Of a stretch of DNA of 64,000 nucleotides, positions 36,447 to 46,075 are shown one piece after another. The notes under the pieces were generated by a model. The model was not told the DNA's origin. It was given only the letters and a program-made list of their open reading frames with translations, and searched no databases. The DNA is taken from the NCBI GenBank assembly GCA_023382385.1, contig JAHDVH010000001.1, forward strand, positions 615,611 to 679,610, written 5' to 3'. Origin of the DNA: a bacterium. Its GTDB lineage: Bacteria; Electryoneota; RPQS01. The position numbers were made by a program, and so were the translations under genes. The first letter of the stretch is position 1, and the number at the start of each line of letters is the position of its first letter.

Positions 36447-37524
36447 CTGAGGTGGAGTGCGGCTCACCGGGTTTAGAAGGCAGCTTGCCGAGCGCTTCGC
36501 CTGTTTCTGATGCCGCGGACTCGCTCTCGTCCGGGTGTGATTTAGTATACCTGTCGTAGGCTCGCACGATGTGCCCCACGAGCGGATGGCGCACAACGTC
36601 CGAGGATTTCAATTTGATAAACTGAATGCCCGGGATAGTCTCAAGGATCTGCTCAAGGCCCAGTAGACCGCTATCTCCCTTACGCGGCAAGTCAATCTGA
36701 GTCATGTCGCCGGTAATTACGGCTTTCGAGTTTTCTCCAAGACGCGTCAGAAACATCTTCATTTGACCGTAGGTCGTATTCTGCGCTTCGTCAAGAATTA
36801 GGAATGCGTTATCGAGTGTACGGCCACGCATATAGGCGAGCGGGGCGATTTCGATGATTTGCCGGTCGAGCAATTTGCGCAATCTATCGGCGGGAATCAT
36901 CTTCATCAATGCATCATATATTGGCCGGAAATACGGGTCCACTTTTTCGCGCACATCACCCGGCAGAAAACCGAGGCTCTCCCCTGCTTCAACGACCGGT
37001 CGCACGAGAATGATCCTATCGAACTTTCCCGCCTGGAACATCTGCACGGCACAGGCAACAGCAATGAACGTCTTGCCGGTTCCCGCGGGACCGAGCGCGA
37101 ACGTCAAGTCATTGCGCTGGATAGCTTCCCAATACTCATTCTGTCCGGACGTGCGAGGATTGTAGGTCCGATCTCCGGAGCGGAACATAGCGGCAAAGGG
37201 AGCGCTGGGGTCGGCGTGGAGTTCGCGTTGCGCGCCGGTCGCCGGAGCACCGGAAATTCGCAGCACTCTGTCAATATCTCCTCGCGTCAAATGCCCCTGC
37301 TTGCGCGTGATACCGACGAGTTCCATGATAACTTCCACAGCCTCGAGATTGTCCTGTTGTGTTCCGCGAATCAGAACTTTTTCGCGACGCGCCGTGACTT
37401 TGGAGCTAATCATGCGCTGTAAGTAGCGCAGATTCTCGTCGTTGGGTCCGAGCATCGGGCGCAGAACCCCGTCCTCGACAGGCAGTTCGACGATTTCAAT
37501 AAAGTCTTGAGGGGCTTGTTGCAT
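36439..37524 (-). CDS. phoH: PhoH-family ATPase
   Basis: A PhoH-like P-loop ATPase (about 361 residues), often paired with YbeY in RNA metabolism. The N-terminal part FIEIVELPVEDGVLRPMLGPNDENL is followed by a KH-like segment. The ATPase core has Walker A FALGPAGTGKTF (about residue 138), then RPVVEAGESLGFLPGD, Walker B AFLILDEAQNTT (about residue 235), and TGDMTQIDLP. The ATG at 37522-37524 gives normal family length. The frame extends to ATG 37566, and the only strong ribosome site, AAGGAGG, lies 27 bases upstream of 37524 and six bases before an in-frame CTG (37543-37545). The true start is therefore open. It heads the six-gene operon with ybeY immediately after. Confidence 0.93.
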   Translation of the reverse strand: MQQAPQDFIEIVELPVEDGVLRPMLGPNDENLRYLQRMISSKVTARREKVLIRGTQQDNLEAVEVIMELVGITRKQGHLTRGDIDRVLRISGAPATGAQRELHADPSAPFAAMFRSGDRTYNPRTSGQNEYWEAIQRNDLTFALGPAGTGKTFIAVACAVQMFQAGKFDRIILVRPVVEAGESLGFLPGDVREKVDPYFRPIYDALMKMIPADRLRKLLDRQIIEIAPLAYMRGRTLDNAFLILDEAQNTTYGQMKMFLTRLGENSKAVITGDMTQIDLPRKGDSGLLGLEQILETIPGIQFIKLKSSDVVRHPLVGHIVRAYDRYTKSHPDESESAASETGEALGKLPSKPGEPHSTSDE

Positions 37525-37709
37525 TGCGGCAGATCTATGATTCAGGTCATGCCTCCTTGGGTTCATCCAACAAAAAATACCTCACAACGGTCAACTGGGA
37601 CCGCAGGAGGTACAGCTTGTACGTGCGAAATGAGGTTTGACTTCGGTACTTATCCACTAAGCGTGGGTCGTCGCGGTTACCTATACTTCTTCGGGCTGAC
37701 CACAGACAT

Positions 37710-37738
37710 AAATTAACAAAAAACGGGCCGCAAGTCAA
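37710..37738 (-). promoter_or_regulatory. Sigma70-type promoter for the phoH operon
   Basis: TTGACT (37733-37738) and TAATTT (37710-37715) on the minus strand are 17 bases apart, with a T-rich spacer. They lie about 190 bases before the phoH start and after the aspS stop. Confidence 0.5.
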
Positions 37739-37758
37739 CAAAGCCAAGGGCAGTCACC

Positions 37759-37781
37759 AAAAAAACAGGTTGTGGATAACC
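37759..37781 (-). terminator. Possible terminator of aspS
   Basis: A short GGTT/AACC stem around ATCCAC is followed on the minus strand by TG and seven T. It is about 60 bases after the aspS stop. The stem is weak, but the T run and position fit. Confidence 0.4.
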
Positions 37782-37842
37782 CCGTTAGGAAATTGTGATT
37801 TCAGGACTTGACTTATCCAGACTTATCGGAAATCCAGAATTG

Positions 37843-39627
37843 CTAGGACTTTCCAGTGTCCAACGGAAGAAGGTCTATCTTCAAGTCAGTCAAAAGCTTA
37901 CGCTCAATCGGGGAGGGACTGCCGTCCATCAGTGACTGCGCCAGTGTCGTCTTGGGGAATGCAATGACGTCGCGAATCGGACGATTTGTCAACACCATGA
38001 TCATCCGGTCGAAGCCAAGCGCAAAGCCTCCCATCGGAGGAGCACCATATTTCAAGGCATCCACAAGGAACCCGAAGCGAAGTTTAGCCTCTTCGTCCGA
38101 AATCCCGAGGAGCTGGAAGATCCTCGCTTGCTGGACTGGATCATGGATACGGATGGAGCCGGACAGCAGCTCGTTGCCGTTCATGACAAGGTCGTAGGAG
38201 GTGCTTCGCACATTCCACGGCTCGGTTTCGAGCAAGTGCTCATCCGCCGGATCGAATCCAGTGAAAGGATGGTGGGCAGGTGCGACTTCGCCGGTATCTT
38301 CATCTCTCTCGAACAGCGGAAAATCCACAACCCAGAACATCGAGACTTTGCGGTGATCCGCCGGATCAAACAGTTTAAAGTACTCGGCGAGTTTGATTCG
38401 GAACACACCGAGAGACTTTAAAACCTTACTCTTTTGTCCAACGGCCAACAGAAGCAAATCTCCCGTCTCCCCGCGCAGTTGGTCAGAAATCTTTTTCAAC
38501 GCGCTATCATCAACCTTACCAGAAAGCATGCCCCCAAAGCCTTCTGCAGACAGTTTCAGAGGCAGAATACCACCGAGTCCGGCATGCTTGGCGAGTTCTT
38601 CGACTTCGCTAAACTGTTTGCGGGAAATCTCGGCATGCCCGGGCACTCGTAGCCCAATGACCACTCCTCCTTCTTCCACAGCGCCGCGAATCACCCGGAA
38701 TTCGGTGTCTTTCACAAGCTCGGTAACATTCTCAAAGCGCAAGTCATACCGCAGATCCGGCTTATCCGAGCCGTAATGCTCAATGCACTCTGTGTAGGTC
38801 AGTCTCTTGAGCGGCACGGGCAGCTCGACTCCCCACACTTCTCGGAGGATTTTCACCCACAGCGACTCGACAACTGCAAATACGCCATCGCGCGTGGCAA
38901 ATGACATCTCGACGTCAATCTGCGTGAACTCCGGCTGGCGGTCGCTGCGCAGGTCCTCGTCACGGAAACACTTACAGATCTGAAAGTACTTGTCAAAGCC
39001 CGCAACCATGAGAATCTGTTTATAGATCTGTGGCGATTGCGGAAGCGCGTAGAACTGATGAGGAAACACGCGAGACGGCACGAGATAGTCGCGTGCACCT
39101 TCGGGTGTGCTCTTGACCAGACACGGTGTTTCAACTTCGATGAAGCCCTGCTCTGTGAAGTGATTGCGCGCTATGTTCGCGACCTTGTGCCGCAGAATCA
39201 GCACGTCCTGTAATTCGTGTCTGCGCAAGTCGAGATAGCGATATTTCAAGCGGAGCTCGTCGGACGCCTTCTCCGCACCTTCGATCTGGAAGGGTAACTC
39301 CGGGCAGCGGTTCAGCACTTCGATGGAGGACGCCACAACTTCCACTTCACCAGTTGGCAAATCGGAGTTGATCATCCCTTCGGGCCGCAACCGCACGGTC
39401 CCGTGAATCTCGATCACCCATTCATTCTTCAGCTCGTGGGCAATCTTCGCAACCTCGGCCGAGTCCTCCGGCTGCACGACGACCTGGGTTTTTCCGTAGC
39501 GGTCCCGCAGGTCAATAAAGACCAATCCGCCGAGGTCACGCGCGCGCGCCACCCAGCCTTGCAGCACAATTCGTTTTCCGTTGTCGCCCTTTCGAGGCTC
39601 CCCACAGGTATGAGTTCTTGTCGTCAT
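37843..39627 (-). CDS. aspS: Aspartyl-tRNA synthetase, bacterial type
   Basis: A 594-residue class II synthetase that charges tRNA-Asp. In order: the N-terminal OB anticodon-binding domain (VLQGWVARARDLGGLVFIDL), catalytic motif 1, the flipping-loop region SPQIYKQILM, motif 2 FQICKCFRDEDLRSDRQPEF, then the bacterial GAD insertion domain (about residues 290-410). Motif 3, GGFALGFDRMIMVL, comes near the C-terminus. All key residues and the full length are present. The N-terminus reads MTTRTHTCGEP, the usual start. The gene is flanked by intergenic regions on both sides and probably has its own promoter at 39728-39756, with a GC-rich hairpin in the leader. Whether it also charges tRNA-Asn cannot be decided from sequence here. 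Confidence 0.97.
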   Translation of the reverse strand: MTTRTHTCGEPRKGDNGKRIVLQGWVARARDLGGLVFIDLRDRYGKTQVVVQPEDSAEVAKIAHELKNEWVIEIHGTVRLRPEGMINSDLPTGEVEVVASSIEVLNRCPELPFQIEGAEKASDELRLKYRYLDLRRHELQDVLILRHKVANIARNHFTEQGFIEVETPCLVKSTPEGARDYLVPSRVFPHQFYALPQSPQIYKQILMVAGFDKYFQICKCFRDEDLRSDRQPEFTQIDVEMSFATRDGVFAVVESLWVKILREVWGVELPVPLKRLTYTECIEHYGSDKPDLRYDLRFENVTELVKDTEFRVIRGAVEEGGVVIGLRVPGHAEISRKQFSEVEELAKHAGLGGILPLKLSAEGFGGMLSGKVDDSALKKISDQLRGETGDLLLLAVGQKSKVLKSLGVFRIKLAEYFKLFDPADHRKVSMFWVVDFPLFERDEDTGEVAPAHHPFTGFDPADEHLLETEPWNVRSTSYDLVMNGNELLSGSIRIHDPVQQARIFQLLGISDEEAKLRFGFLVDALKYGAPPMGGFALGFDRMIMVLTNRPIRDVIAFPKTTLAQSLMDGSPSPIERKLLTDLKIDLLPLDTGKS

Positions 39628-39664
39628 CTTAAATTCCGCTTTTGTAGATCTGAGACCTGCAAAG

Positions 39665-39708
39665 GCATAAGATTATTAGAAATAACAGCGCCGCCAAGCA
39701 GGCGGCGC
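39665..39708 (-). terminator. GC-rich hairpin with T-rich tail upstream of aspS
   Basis: GCGCCGCC and GGCGGCGC (39688-39695 with 39701-39708) form a perfect 8-bp stem with a 5-base loop, followed on the minus strand by TGTTATTTCT. It would terminate the upstream gene's message. However, it lies downstream of the predicted aspS promoter, so it may act as an attenuator of aspS. Confidence 0.5.
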
Positions 39709-39727
39709 AGGTCATGCGTTCCAGCAC

Positions 39728-39756
39728 AATATGGAGCAAATTTGGGGGAAAATCAA
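39728..39756 (-). promoter_or_regulatory. Predicted sigma70-type promoter of aspS
   Basis: TTGATT (39751-39756) and CATATT (39728-39733) on the minus strand are 17 bases apart, about 100 bases before the aspS start. Confidence 0.4.
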
Positions 39757-39856
39757 CCCGGCAACAGGAACATCTGCAAGCCAGTGAATTAAAGACAAGT
39801 CAGACCATTCGTAACCTTGTGCTGACTAGACCGGTCCATTCACCGTCATAAACAGC

Positions 39857-39879
39857 CGGCGGCCCCTTCTGAGCCGCCG
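39857..39879 (-). terminator. Hairpin after the 667-residue exported protein gene
   Basis: CGGCGGC and GCCGCCG (39857-39863 with 39873-39879) form a 7-bp GC stem with a 9-base loop 31 bases after the stop codon. The tail has only GTTT, so it is a weak terminator, perhaps acting with the second hairpin at 39688-39708. Confidence 0.45.
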
Positions 39880-39909
39880 TTCCTTGGCCGCGCACAATGC
39901 AACGGCTAA

Positions 39910-41913
39910 CTATCTCCCTGCCTGCAACACCCCGCCTCTAAGCGGGTATCTTTGGGGATCTCGTTCAGAGAGCCGCGCGTAGAGTTCTCTCCCCCCCTGC
40001 AGCAAGTAGCCGTTAACTTCCGCCCACTGATGTCCGCTCTCGAGCGTCTGCATTTCCGCATCCGCAGCCTGTGAGCTGAATTTGTAGAACTTCGAGCGAA
40101 GGCCTGCTGCCTTCGGATCCCGGCGGTCGAGAGTATGTGTTGCGAGTTCGAGCGACTCGTGCAACGTCCGGTTCATGACAGCATAGTCACGGTGCAATGC
40201 GAGTTTATGCTCGGCCAACAAGGCCAGCGAATCCCGTTCAGGCACTGCAGCGAATAGGAGAGTGAACATGTCGCCGAGGGCGATCGAGGATTCCGCAGCA
40301 AGCTTCTTCGCCTCCCCAATCTGAACGGTTAGGGCTTCGCTTAGTGATGCCACCGCATCGGGGTTCGCGGTTGCGGCCAGCGTCCGAGATATCTGTGTGG
40401 CGGTGGCTGCCGTCGAATGCCATTGGCTGCCACAGAGCTTGCGTAGTTCTTCAACGGGCCTGACAAAATCTCCGTAGAGACCGGTGATAGAGACATCAGC
40501 ATTCTGCAGCTCACGATGCTGCAACGCGAACCGCCGTGCCAGTTTGCGGTAGGTGGCAGCCTGCGTGAGAATGGGAAAGGCGTCGTGCACGATGCCGTCA
40601 AAGCGAGGAGAATAGCCGTTCTGGCCGAAGCTCTTCAGCGGCGTCTTTTCCCACTGTGCCGAAGACCACATGACCAGCTGATTTGCAGCGTGCACATAAA
40701 CATCATAGGCATGCTGAGCCGCTTCGGCCTTAAAGTCGTTAGAGAGAGTGGACCAGTGACCTTCGGCAAGCGGAGGAATAGACGCTTGCGGGCGCTGCGC
40801 AGTCATCGTAAACAAGTCTGCGGCCAGCGTGTAGGCCGAAAGCGCGTCTGACAGCAGGAGATCGCGTTTCGACAAGTCCTCGGGACGGCTTGAGTACATT
40901 CCGAGCTTAAATAGTGCATCGCCTTCAAGTCGATGCACACGGCCAATCAGTACGGCCACCGCGGCGTCATAATCAGGCGCGAGCACCAGCAGCTCCTGAC
41001 TGTTGCGCTGCAATTCCCTGCAACGACGCTTCGCTTCCTTTGCGCTCCATTCGAGCGAAACTTGCAGTGTTTTTTCGAGAGCCGCAAACTCGAATTGCAG
41101 CAGTTCCCAGCGTGCGCGCGACGCCGCATTAGCCACCGCAGGCGAGTCAAAGCCCTCGCGTCTGCGCTGTTTCTGCCAGACTCCCCACGCGAGTTCGAAC
41201 TGTTGTTTTGCCTGAATATCCCGATGCAAAACCTGTTCAATCAAACCCAATTCGACCGCCGCACGCAGCGCTTGCGGAGTATTCGGTGCGGCATTGCTCG
41301 AGAGTTTATAGAGCAGATCACGCGCTTCCTCGACACGATTGCTGCGCAGCAGCGTATTGCCCAACACGAGTTGATCTTCGGGCTGAAGAGGGTAGTTCTT
41401 CTTCAAAAGCTGCGCGCCGAGAAACGCAGCAGAATACCAGAGTTCATCTTGAGAATAAGCACGGAAGAGTGCGGCTTTGAACTCATTGGCCCACGGCTGT
41501 TGCGGATTCAGATCAGCTCGGTCCAGAAGAACGTCTGCCGCCAGAAGTTTGTCTTCAGGTGAATCATTTCGGGGCCAAGCGTATTTGAGGACGTGCTTCA
41601 TCCACGGCGCCTCCGGATCGGCCAGGCAGAGATTCAGTGCCCAGCGGAAGCCCGGCGGGTCACCAGAAGTTGCGCGCGAGATTTCTGCAATAGTGACACA
41701 AGTTGAGTCCGTCCAACGTCCTGCGTCTCCGCTCAGAACCAGCGACTTAAACCCGCTCAACATATGCACGAGAGTGGTCGAGTCCGGCGCCGGCTGATCG
41801 AGCAGGAGTCGTGCATTCTGCAATTGCTGCTGCAAGTCTGATGCAGCCCAGGAAATAGAAGTCGTCGAAACAAGGCAGAGACAGGCGAGATATCGCAACA
41901 AAAAGTAGCGCAC
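39910..41913 (-). CDS. Large exported alpha-helical (TPR-like) protein of unknown function
   Basis: A 667-residue protein that I do not recognise. A GTG at 41911-41913 with GGAG eight bases upstream opens a signal peptide (YFLLRYLACLCLVSTTSISW, cleavage near WAA-S). The rest is almost all helix-forming and rich in Ala, Leu, Glu and Arg. It has paired-helix patterns such as NTLLRSNRVEEARDLLYKLS and ELGLIEQVLHRDIQAKQQFE that resemble tetratricopeptide repeats, and amphipathic helices to the end. No catalytic motif or membrane segment after the signal is visible. It is probably a periplasmic scaffold or protein-interaction factor. It stands alone: it follows the ATP synthase terminator and is followed by two hairpins and aspS. 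Confidence 0.75.
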   Translation of the reverse strand: MRYFLLRYLACLCLVSTTSISWAASDLQQQLQNARLLLDQPAPDSTTLVHMLSGFKSLVLSGDAGRWTDSTCVTIAEISRATSGDPPGFRWALNLCLADPEAPWMKHVLKYAWPRNDSPEDKLLAADVLLDRADLNPQQPWANEFKAALFRAYSQDELWYSAAFLGAQLLKKNYPLQPEDQLVLGNTLLRSNRVEEARDLLYKLSSNAAPNTPQALRAAVELGLIEQVLHRDIQAKQQFELAWGVWQKQRRREGFDSPAVANAASRARWELLQFEFAALEKTLQVSLEWSAKEAKRRCRELQRNSQELLVLAPDYDAAVAVLIGRVHRLEGDALFKLGMYSSRPEDLSKRDLLLSDALSAYTLAADLFTMTAQRPQASIPPLAEGHWSTLSNDFKAEAAQHAYDVYVHAANQLVMWSSAQWEKTPLKSFGQNGYSPRFDGIVHDAFPILTQAATYRKLARRFALQHRELQNADVSITGLYGDFVRPVEELRKLCGSQWHSTAATATQISRTLAATANPDAVASLSEALTVQIGEAKKLAAESSIALGDMFTLLFAAVPERDSLALLAEHKLALHRDYAVMNRTLHESLELATHTLDRRDPKAAGLRSKFYKFSSQAADAEMQTLESGHQWAEVNGYLLQGGRELYARLSERDPQRYPLRGGVLQAGR

Positions 41914-42006
41914 GGTAAACACTCCGGTTTTAGCTACTGCGTAAGGGGCAACTCGCGTGCCTGTTAGGCGAGCCAAGTATATGTGACGTGTGTCAGGCAA
42001 GGAACA

Positions 42007-42039
42007 CAGCAAAGAAGGTCGAGCTTGCGGCTCGACCTT
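42007..42039 (-). terminator. Rho-independent terminator of the ATP synthase operon
   Basis: AAGGTCGAGC and its complement (42015-42024 with 42030-42039) form a 10-bp stem with a 5-base loop, followed on the minus strand by CTTTGC. It is about 47 bases after the atpC stop. Confidence 0.65.
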
Positions 42040-42085
42040 GCGATATTCGGACTTTAAGTGCGACTGGCTGGGCGCCTATCGGCAG

Positions 42086-42499
42086 CTAATCTCCCTTGTG
42101 TTCCGCGACAAGAATCAGCGCATTGGCACGACTCAGTGCGGCGCGGGCTTCGTCCCGTTCAACGGGTCGCGTGGCGGCCTCAATGCGCTGCTGGGCCTTC
42201 TGCTTGTCACTGCGTGCGCGTTCGAGGTCAATTTCGGACTTACGGTAACAGGTTTCAGCCAGAATAATCACCTTGTTACTGTCTACAGTGAAGTAACCTC
42301 CGCTGACCGCAAACTCCTCCTTCTTATTGTCCGGGAAGTCAATTTGCAACCTACCCGGACCTAATCCGGCCACCATGGGAGAGTGATTGGCGAGCACACC
42401 AAAATCCCCATTTGATCCGGGCGCACGCACGTGCACAACTTCAGCGGAGAGCAGATGCCGTTGCGGGGTAATCAGTTCAACGTGAAAGGTCGCGGCCAT
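42086..42499 (-). CDS. atpC: F1Fo ATP synthase epsilon subunit
   Basis: The 137-residue epsilon subunit of the F1 central stalk, which couples and inhibits rotation. The N-terminal beta-sandwich is recognisable: FHVELITPQRHLLSAEVVHV, then GSNGDFGVLANHSPMVAGLG, then FAVSGGYFTVDSNKVIILAE. A C-terminal helical hairpin follows (DLERARSDKQKAQQRIEAA). It starts three bases after the atpD stop, in the standard D-C order, and is the last gene of the operon before a terminator. Confidence 0.95.
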   Translation of the reverse strand: MAATFHVELITPQRHLLSAEVVHVRAPGSNGDFGVLANHSPMVAGLGPGRLQIDFPDNKKEEFAVSGGYFTVDSNKVIILAETCYRKSEIDLERARSDKQKAQQRIEAATRPVERDEARAALSRANALILVAEHKGD

Positions 42500-42502
42500 G
42501 TG

Positions 42503-43975
<1,473 letters not shown>

Positions 43976-44023
43976 TTATGAGAAGAAATTCGGTTTTTCG
44001 ATGCTGACCTGAATACCGCTGAC

Positions 44024-44794
44024 TTAGAGCCTGGACAGCAGCTCGTCCCGAAGATCAGGATGCTTGCGGGCGAACGCGCCTTCGAGAACGAGCGGAATCA
44101 GTTCGGAATTGTAGGAAGACCCTTCGGCGATGCGCGCGTCCAGAAATTCGAATACGCTTTCAAATTCTGTTCTGCCGATTTCCCGCAGAGCGGAAACGAC
44201 ATTGCGTCTTACGTACTCAGCCGAATCTTCGTAGAGCGGTGCAAGCAGCTTCAGCGTGCGCGCCGCCTTTTCGGACGACTGCGAAGCAAAGCCCGACAGC
44301 GTCCGTGTCACCAGACGACGAATCCGGTAGTTTGGATCAGAGCGCCACTCTTCACAAAGCGAGAGAACATAATCCTCATGAAATGCGACCCAACCGGACA
44401 AATTCGGCCGGTCGTCCATGATCATCGCTGCCATGTCGCGCACTCCGGAGTTCTCATCATCGGCAAGCTGCTTAATCAGCGATGACCAAGTGCGCGGATT
44501 GAAACGTCCGATACGAGCAATCAAGACACACCCAAGCGCACGTGCCGCTTCGACCGAAGAACAGCTCAAGCGCATCGTGATATCTACGGCTACTTCCGGC
44601 GATCGTTCGATCTTATCAGCAGCAGAGCTTCCAAGCTCGATAATACGATACGACTCTTCAGCCGAATACTCAGAGAGCAGTTGTTCACAATCGGAAAGAT
44701 GCAGTTCAGCATCTTCTGGTTTATCGCGCCAACGTTCAAGAGAGGCAATTACGGCGGACGTCAGCGCGTCGCGGTGGGAGGCCGACTCCGTCAC
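44024..44794 (-). CDS. HEAT-repeat-like helical protein inside the atp operon
   Basis: A 256-residue soluble all-helical protein. Several helix pairs resemble HEAT or DNA-alkylation-repeat units, with lines such as SVEAARALGCVLIARIGRF, then NSGVRDMAAMIMDDRP, then DPNYRIRRLVTRTLSGFA and SAEYVRRNVVSALREIGR. The R-x-x-x-x-V/A pattern at helix starts is typical. The AlkC/AlkD repair family has this architecture, but I see no diagnostic active site, so only the fold is called. It begins with GTG at 44792-44794, three bases after the stop of the NYN gene, and lies between atpG and atpD. Expression with the ATP synthase is therefore likely; a role in assembly or RNA handling is speculation. Confidence 0.7.
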   Translation of the reverse strand: MTESASHRDALTSAVIASLERWRDKPEDAELHLSDCEQLLSEYSAEESYRIIELGSSAADKIERSPEVAVDITMRLSCSSVEAARALGCVLIARIGRFNPRTWSSLIKQLADDENSGVRDMAAMIMDDRPNLSGWVAFHEDYVLSLCEEWRSDPNYRIRRLVTRTLSGFASQSSEKAARTLKLLAPLYEDSAEYVRRNVVSALREIGRTEFESVFEFLDARIAEGSSYNSELIPLVLEGAFARKHPDLRDELLSRL

Positions 44795-44797
44795 CTG

Positions 44798-45379
44798 TTA
44801 ATGCTCGTGATCGTGATCCAGCATCGGTCCGCCAAACCTGTGTTCACGCGGCTCAGGTGCCGTGCGCTCGATTTGAGCGCGCAGGTCTTGCAGATCAATG
44901 AAGTGCGAGCCGATAGCCTGACGGAGTTCCGCAGCGATCCAGTTTTGCGTTGACACGACACAGATATTCTTGCCGCGCGAGCGTAGCAATTCGAGAGCGC
45001 GTTCGAAGTCGCCGTCACCCGACAACAGAATAGCCTTGTCGTAATTCTCGATGGTATTAAACATGTCCATCACGATCTCGACATCGAGGTTAGCTTTTTG
45101 TGTCGTCTCGCCTGTTTCGCTGTCATAGATCGTTTTCAAACCCTTTGTCCGCACAACATAACCCGCGTAGGACAGAAAGCGCACAAAGTTCTCGTCACGG
45201 GGATCAGGCGGCTGCTTGAGGCCCATATACCAGTAAGCATCCGTCAGCTCATCATCGGCACGTAAGACTTTCAATAACTTTGCAGGATCAAAGAACCAAC
45301 CGAGGCCCTTCTTCTGCGTATAGAACATATTAGCGCCATCCACGAATATCGAGATGCGGCGCTTCCAATACTGCGGCAT
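44798..45379 (-). CDS. NYN domain (LabA-like PIN-fold) nuclease-like protein
   Basis: A 193-residue protein of the LabA/NYN family, whose PIN-like fold is expected to cut RNA with metal ions. Three acidic motifs are present: IFVDGANMFYTQ near the start, KANLDVEIVMDMF (about residues 93-105), and AILLSGDGDFERAL (about 115-128), followed by GKNICVVS. These hold the conserved aspartates of the active site. The C-terminus ends in a charged, His-rich tail (DHDHEH). The ATG is at 45377-45379. It sits in the atp operon between a methyltransferase-like gene and a HEAT-repeat gene; the three are tightly spaced. Activity on RNA is family knowledge, not shown here. Confidence 0.88.
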   Translation of the reverse strand: MPQYWKRRISIFVDGANMFYTQKKGLGWFFDPAKLLKVLRADDELTDAYWYMGLKQPPDPRDENFVRFLSYAGYVVRTKGLKTIYDSETGETTQKANLDVEIVMDMFNTIENYDKAILLSGDGDFERALELLRSRGKNICVVSTQNWIAAELRQAIGSHFIDLQDLRAQIERTAPEPREHRFGGPMLDHDHEH

Positions 45380-45387
45380 ATATCAAA

Positions 45388-46035
45388 TTACCTTTTACGT
45401 ATTAATAAGAACAGGCGGCGATGCCGTCTCATGGGAACCGTTTCCGGCGGAAGCGGCTCTTCTGGGACAGAATGAGCATGCGGATCCGAAAATTTCATCA
45501 TTACTTTGCGCAGTATGGACATCTGCGCCATATATAAGTGGCGAGTTGCTTGCTCGTGATAGTAGAGCACGTCACCCGCGTAGAACAAATCTATATCAAG
45601 AAACCCGTGTGCCCACGAGGCGGCATTGACAGGATCCGGAAGACCATATTGAAGGGCGAGCGCGATTTCAGACGGAACCTCTTCACGCAGATCTTGCGCC
45701 AACTTTGCCAGGCTTCTGTAGATGGTGAGCTGAAGATCTGTTCCCAACGGACACGCGATGATTAATTCACGTCGCACCAAGTCTGCAAGTCGCGACACAT
45801 GTGCGGAACGCTCAGAAGCCTTCAGCAGATGAATTTCGTCCCACGAAACGATTACGTCTGCAGGACTCACGCCAGTCACGACTCTGAAGGAACGCGCTCT
45901 CAGTTTGTTTGCAAGCGTTTCGGAGTGATGACCGGAGACAGCGACGGAATCGAAGGGCGGTTCGACACCATCGAGGAGGTCGGCAAGGTAACTTGCACTG
46001 GACTCAAGATCAAAGAACGGCAGCAATTGCGGCAA
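45388..46035 (-). CDS. Methyltransferase-like protein with degenerate SAM site
   Basis: A 215-residue protein whose middle part resembles the second half of class I SAM methyltransferases found near glycan genes: DVIVSWDEIHLLKASERSAH in the place of the VxxLDVLEH strand, then LADLVRRELIIACPLGTD, and then SEIALALQYGLPDP. The N-terminal part lacks the glycine-rich SAM motif (no GxGxG), so it may be a non-catalytic relative, or the resemblance may be superficial. The only in-frame start is a TTG at 46033-46035 with a poor ribosome site. It lies eight bases before the NYN gene and 40 bases after atpG. The C-terminus is basic (RRHRRLFLLIRKR). Confidence 0.5.
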   Translation of the reverse strand: MPQLLPFFDLESSASYLADLLDGVEPPFDSVAVSGHHSETLANKLRARSFRVVTGVSPADVIVSWDEIHLLKASERSAHVSRLADLVRRELIIACPLGTDLQLTIYRSLAKLAQDLREEVPSEIALALQYGLPDPVNAASWAHGFLDIDLFYAGDVLYYHEQATRHLYMAQMSILRKVMMKFSDPHAHSVPEEPLPPETVPMRRHRRLFLLIRKR

Positions 46036-46075
46036 GATTATGCAGGCTGAATATACCTGCGCTGGCCGAAAGTAT

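Larger units (their letters stand above)
37649..37821. promoter_or_regulatory. Cluster of DnaA-box-like nonamers between aspS and phoH
   Basis: TTATCCACT (37649-37657, plus), TTATCCACA (37771-37779, read on the minus strand; perfect match) and TTATCCAGA (37813-37821, plus) occur within 173 bases. Two differ from the consensus by one base. They could mark a DnaA-controlled promoter. An origin is unlikely because genes on both sides run the same way. Confidence 0.25.

Noticed and set aside
37649-37821. Chromosome origin of replication
   Set aside because: Only three DnaA-like boxes, no AT-rich unwinding block with repeats, no dnaA gene in the window, and genes on both sides run in the same direction.
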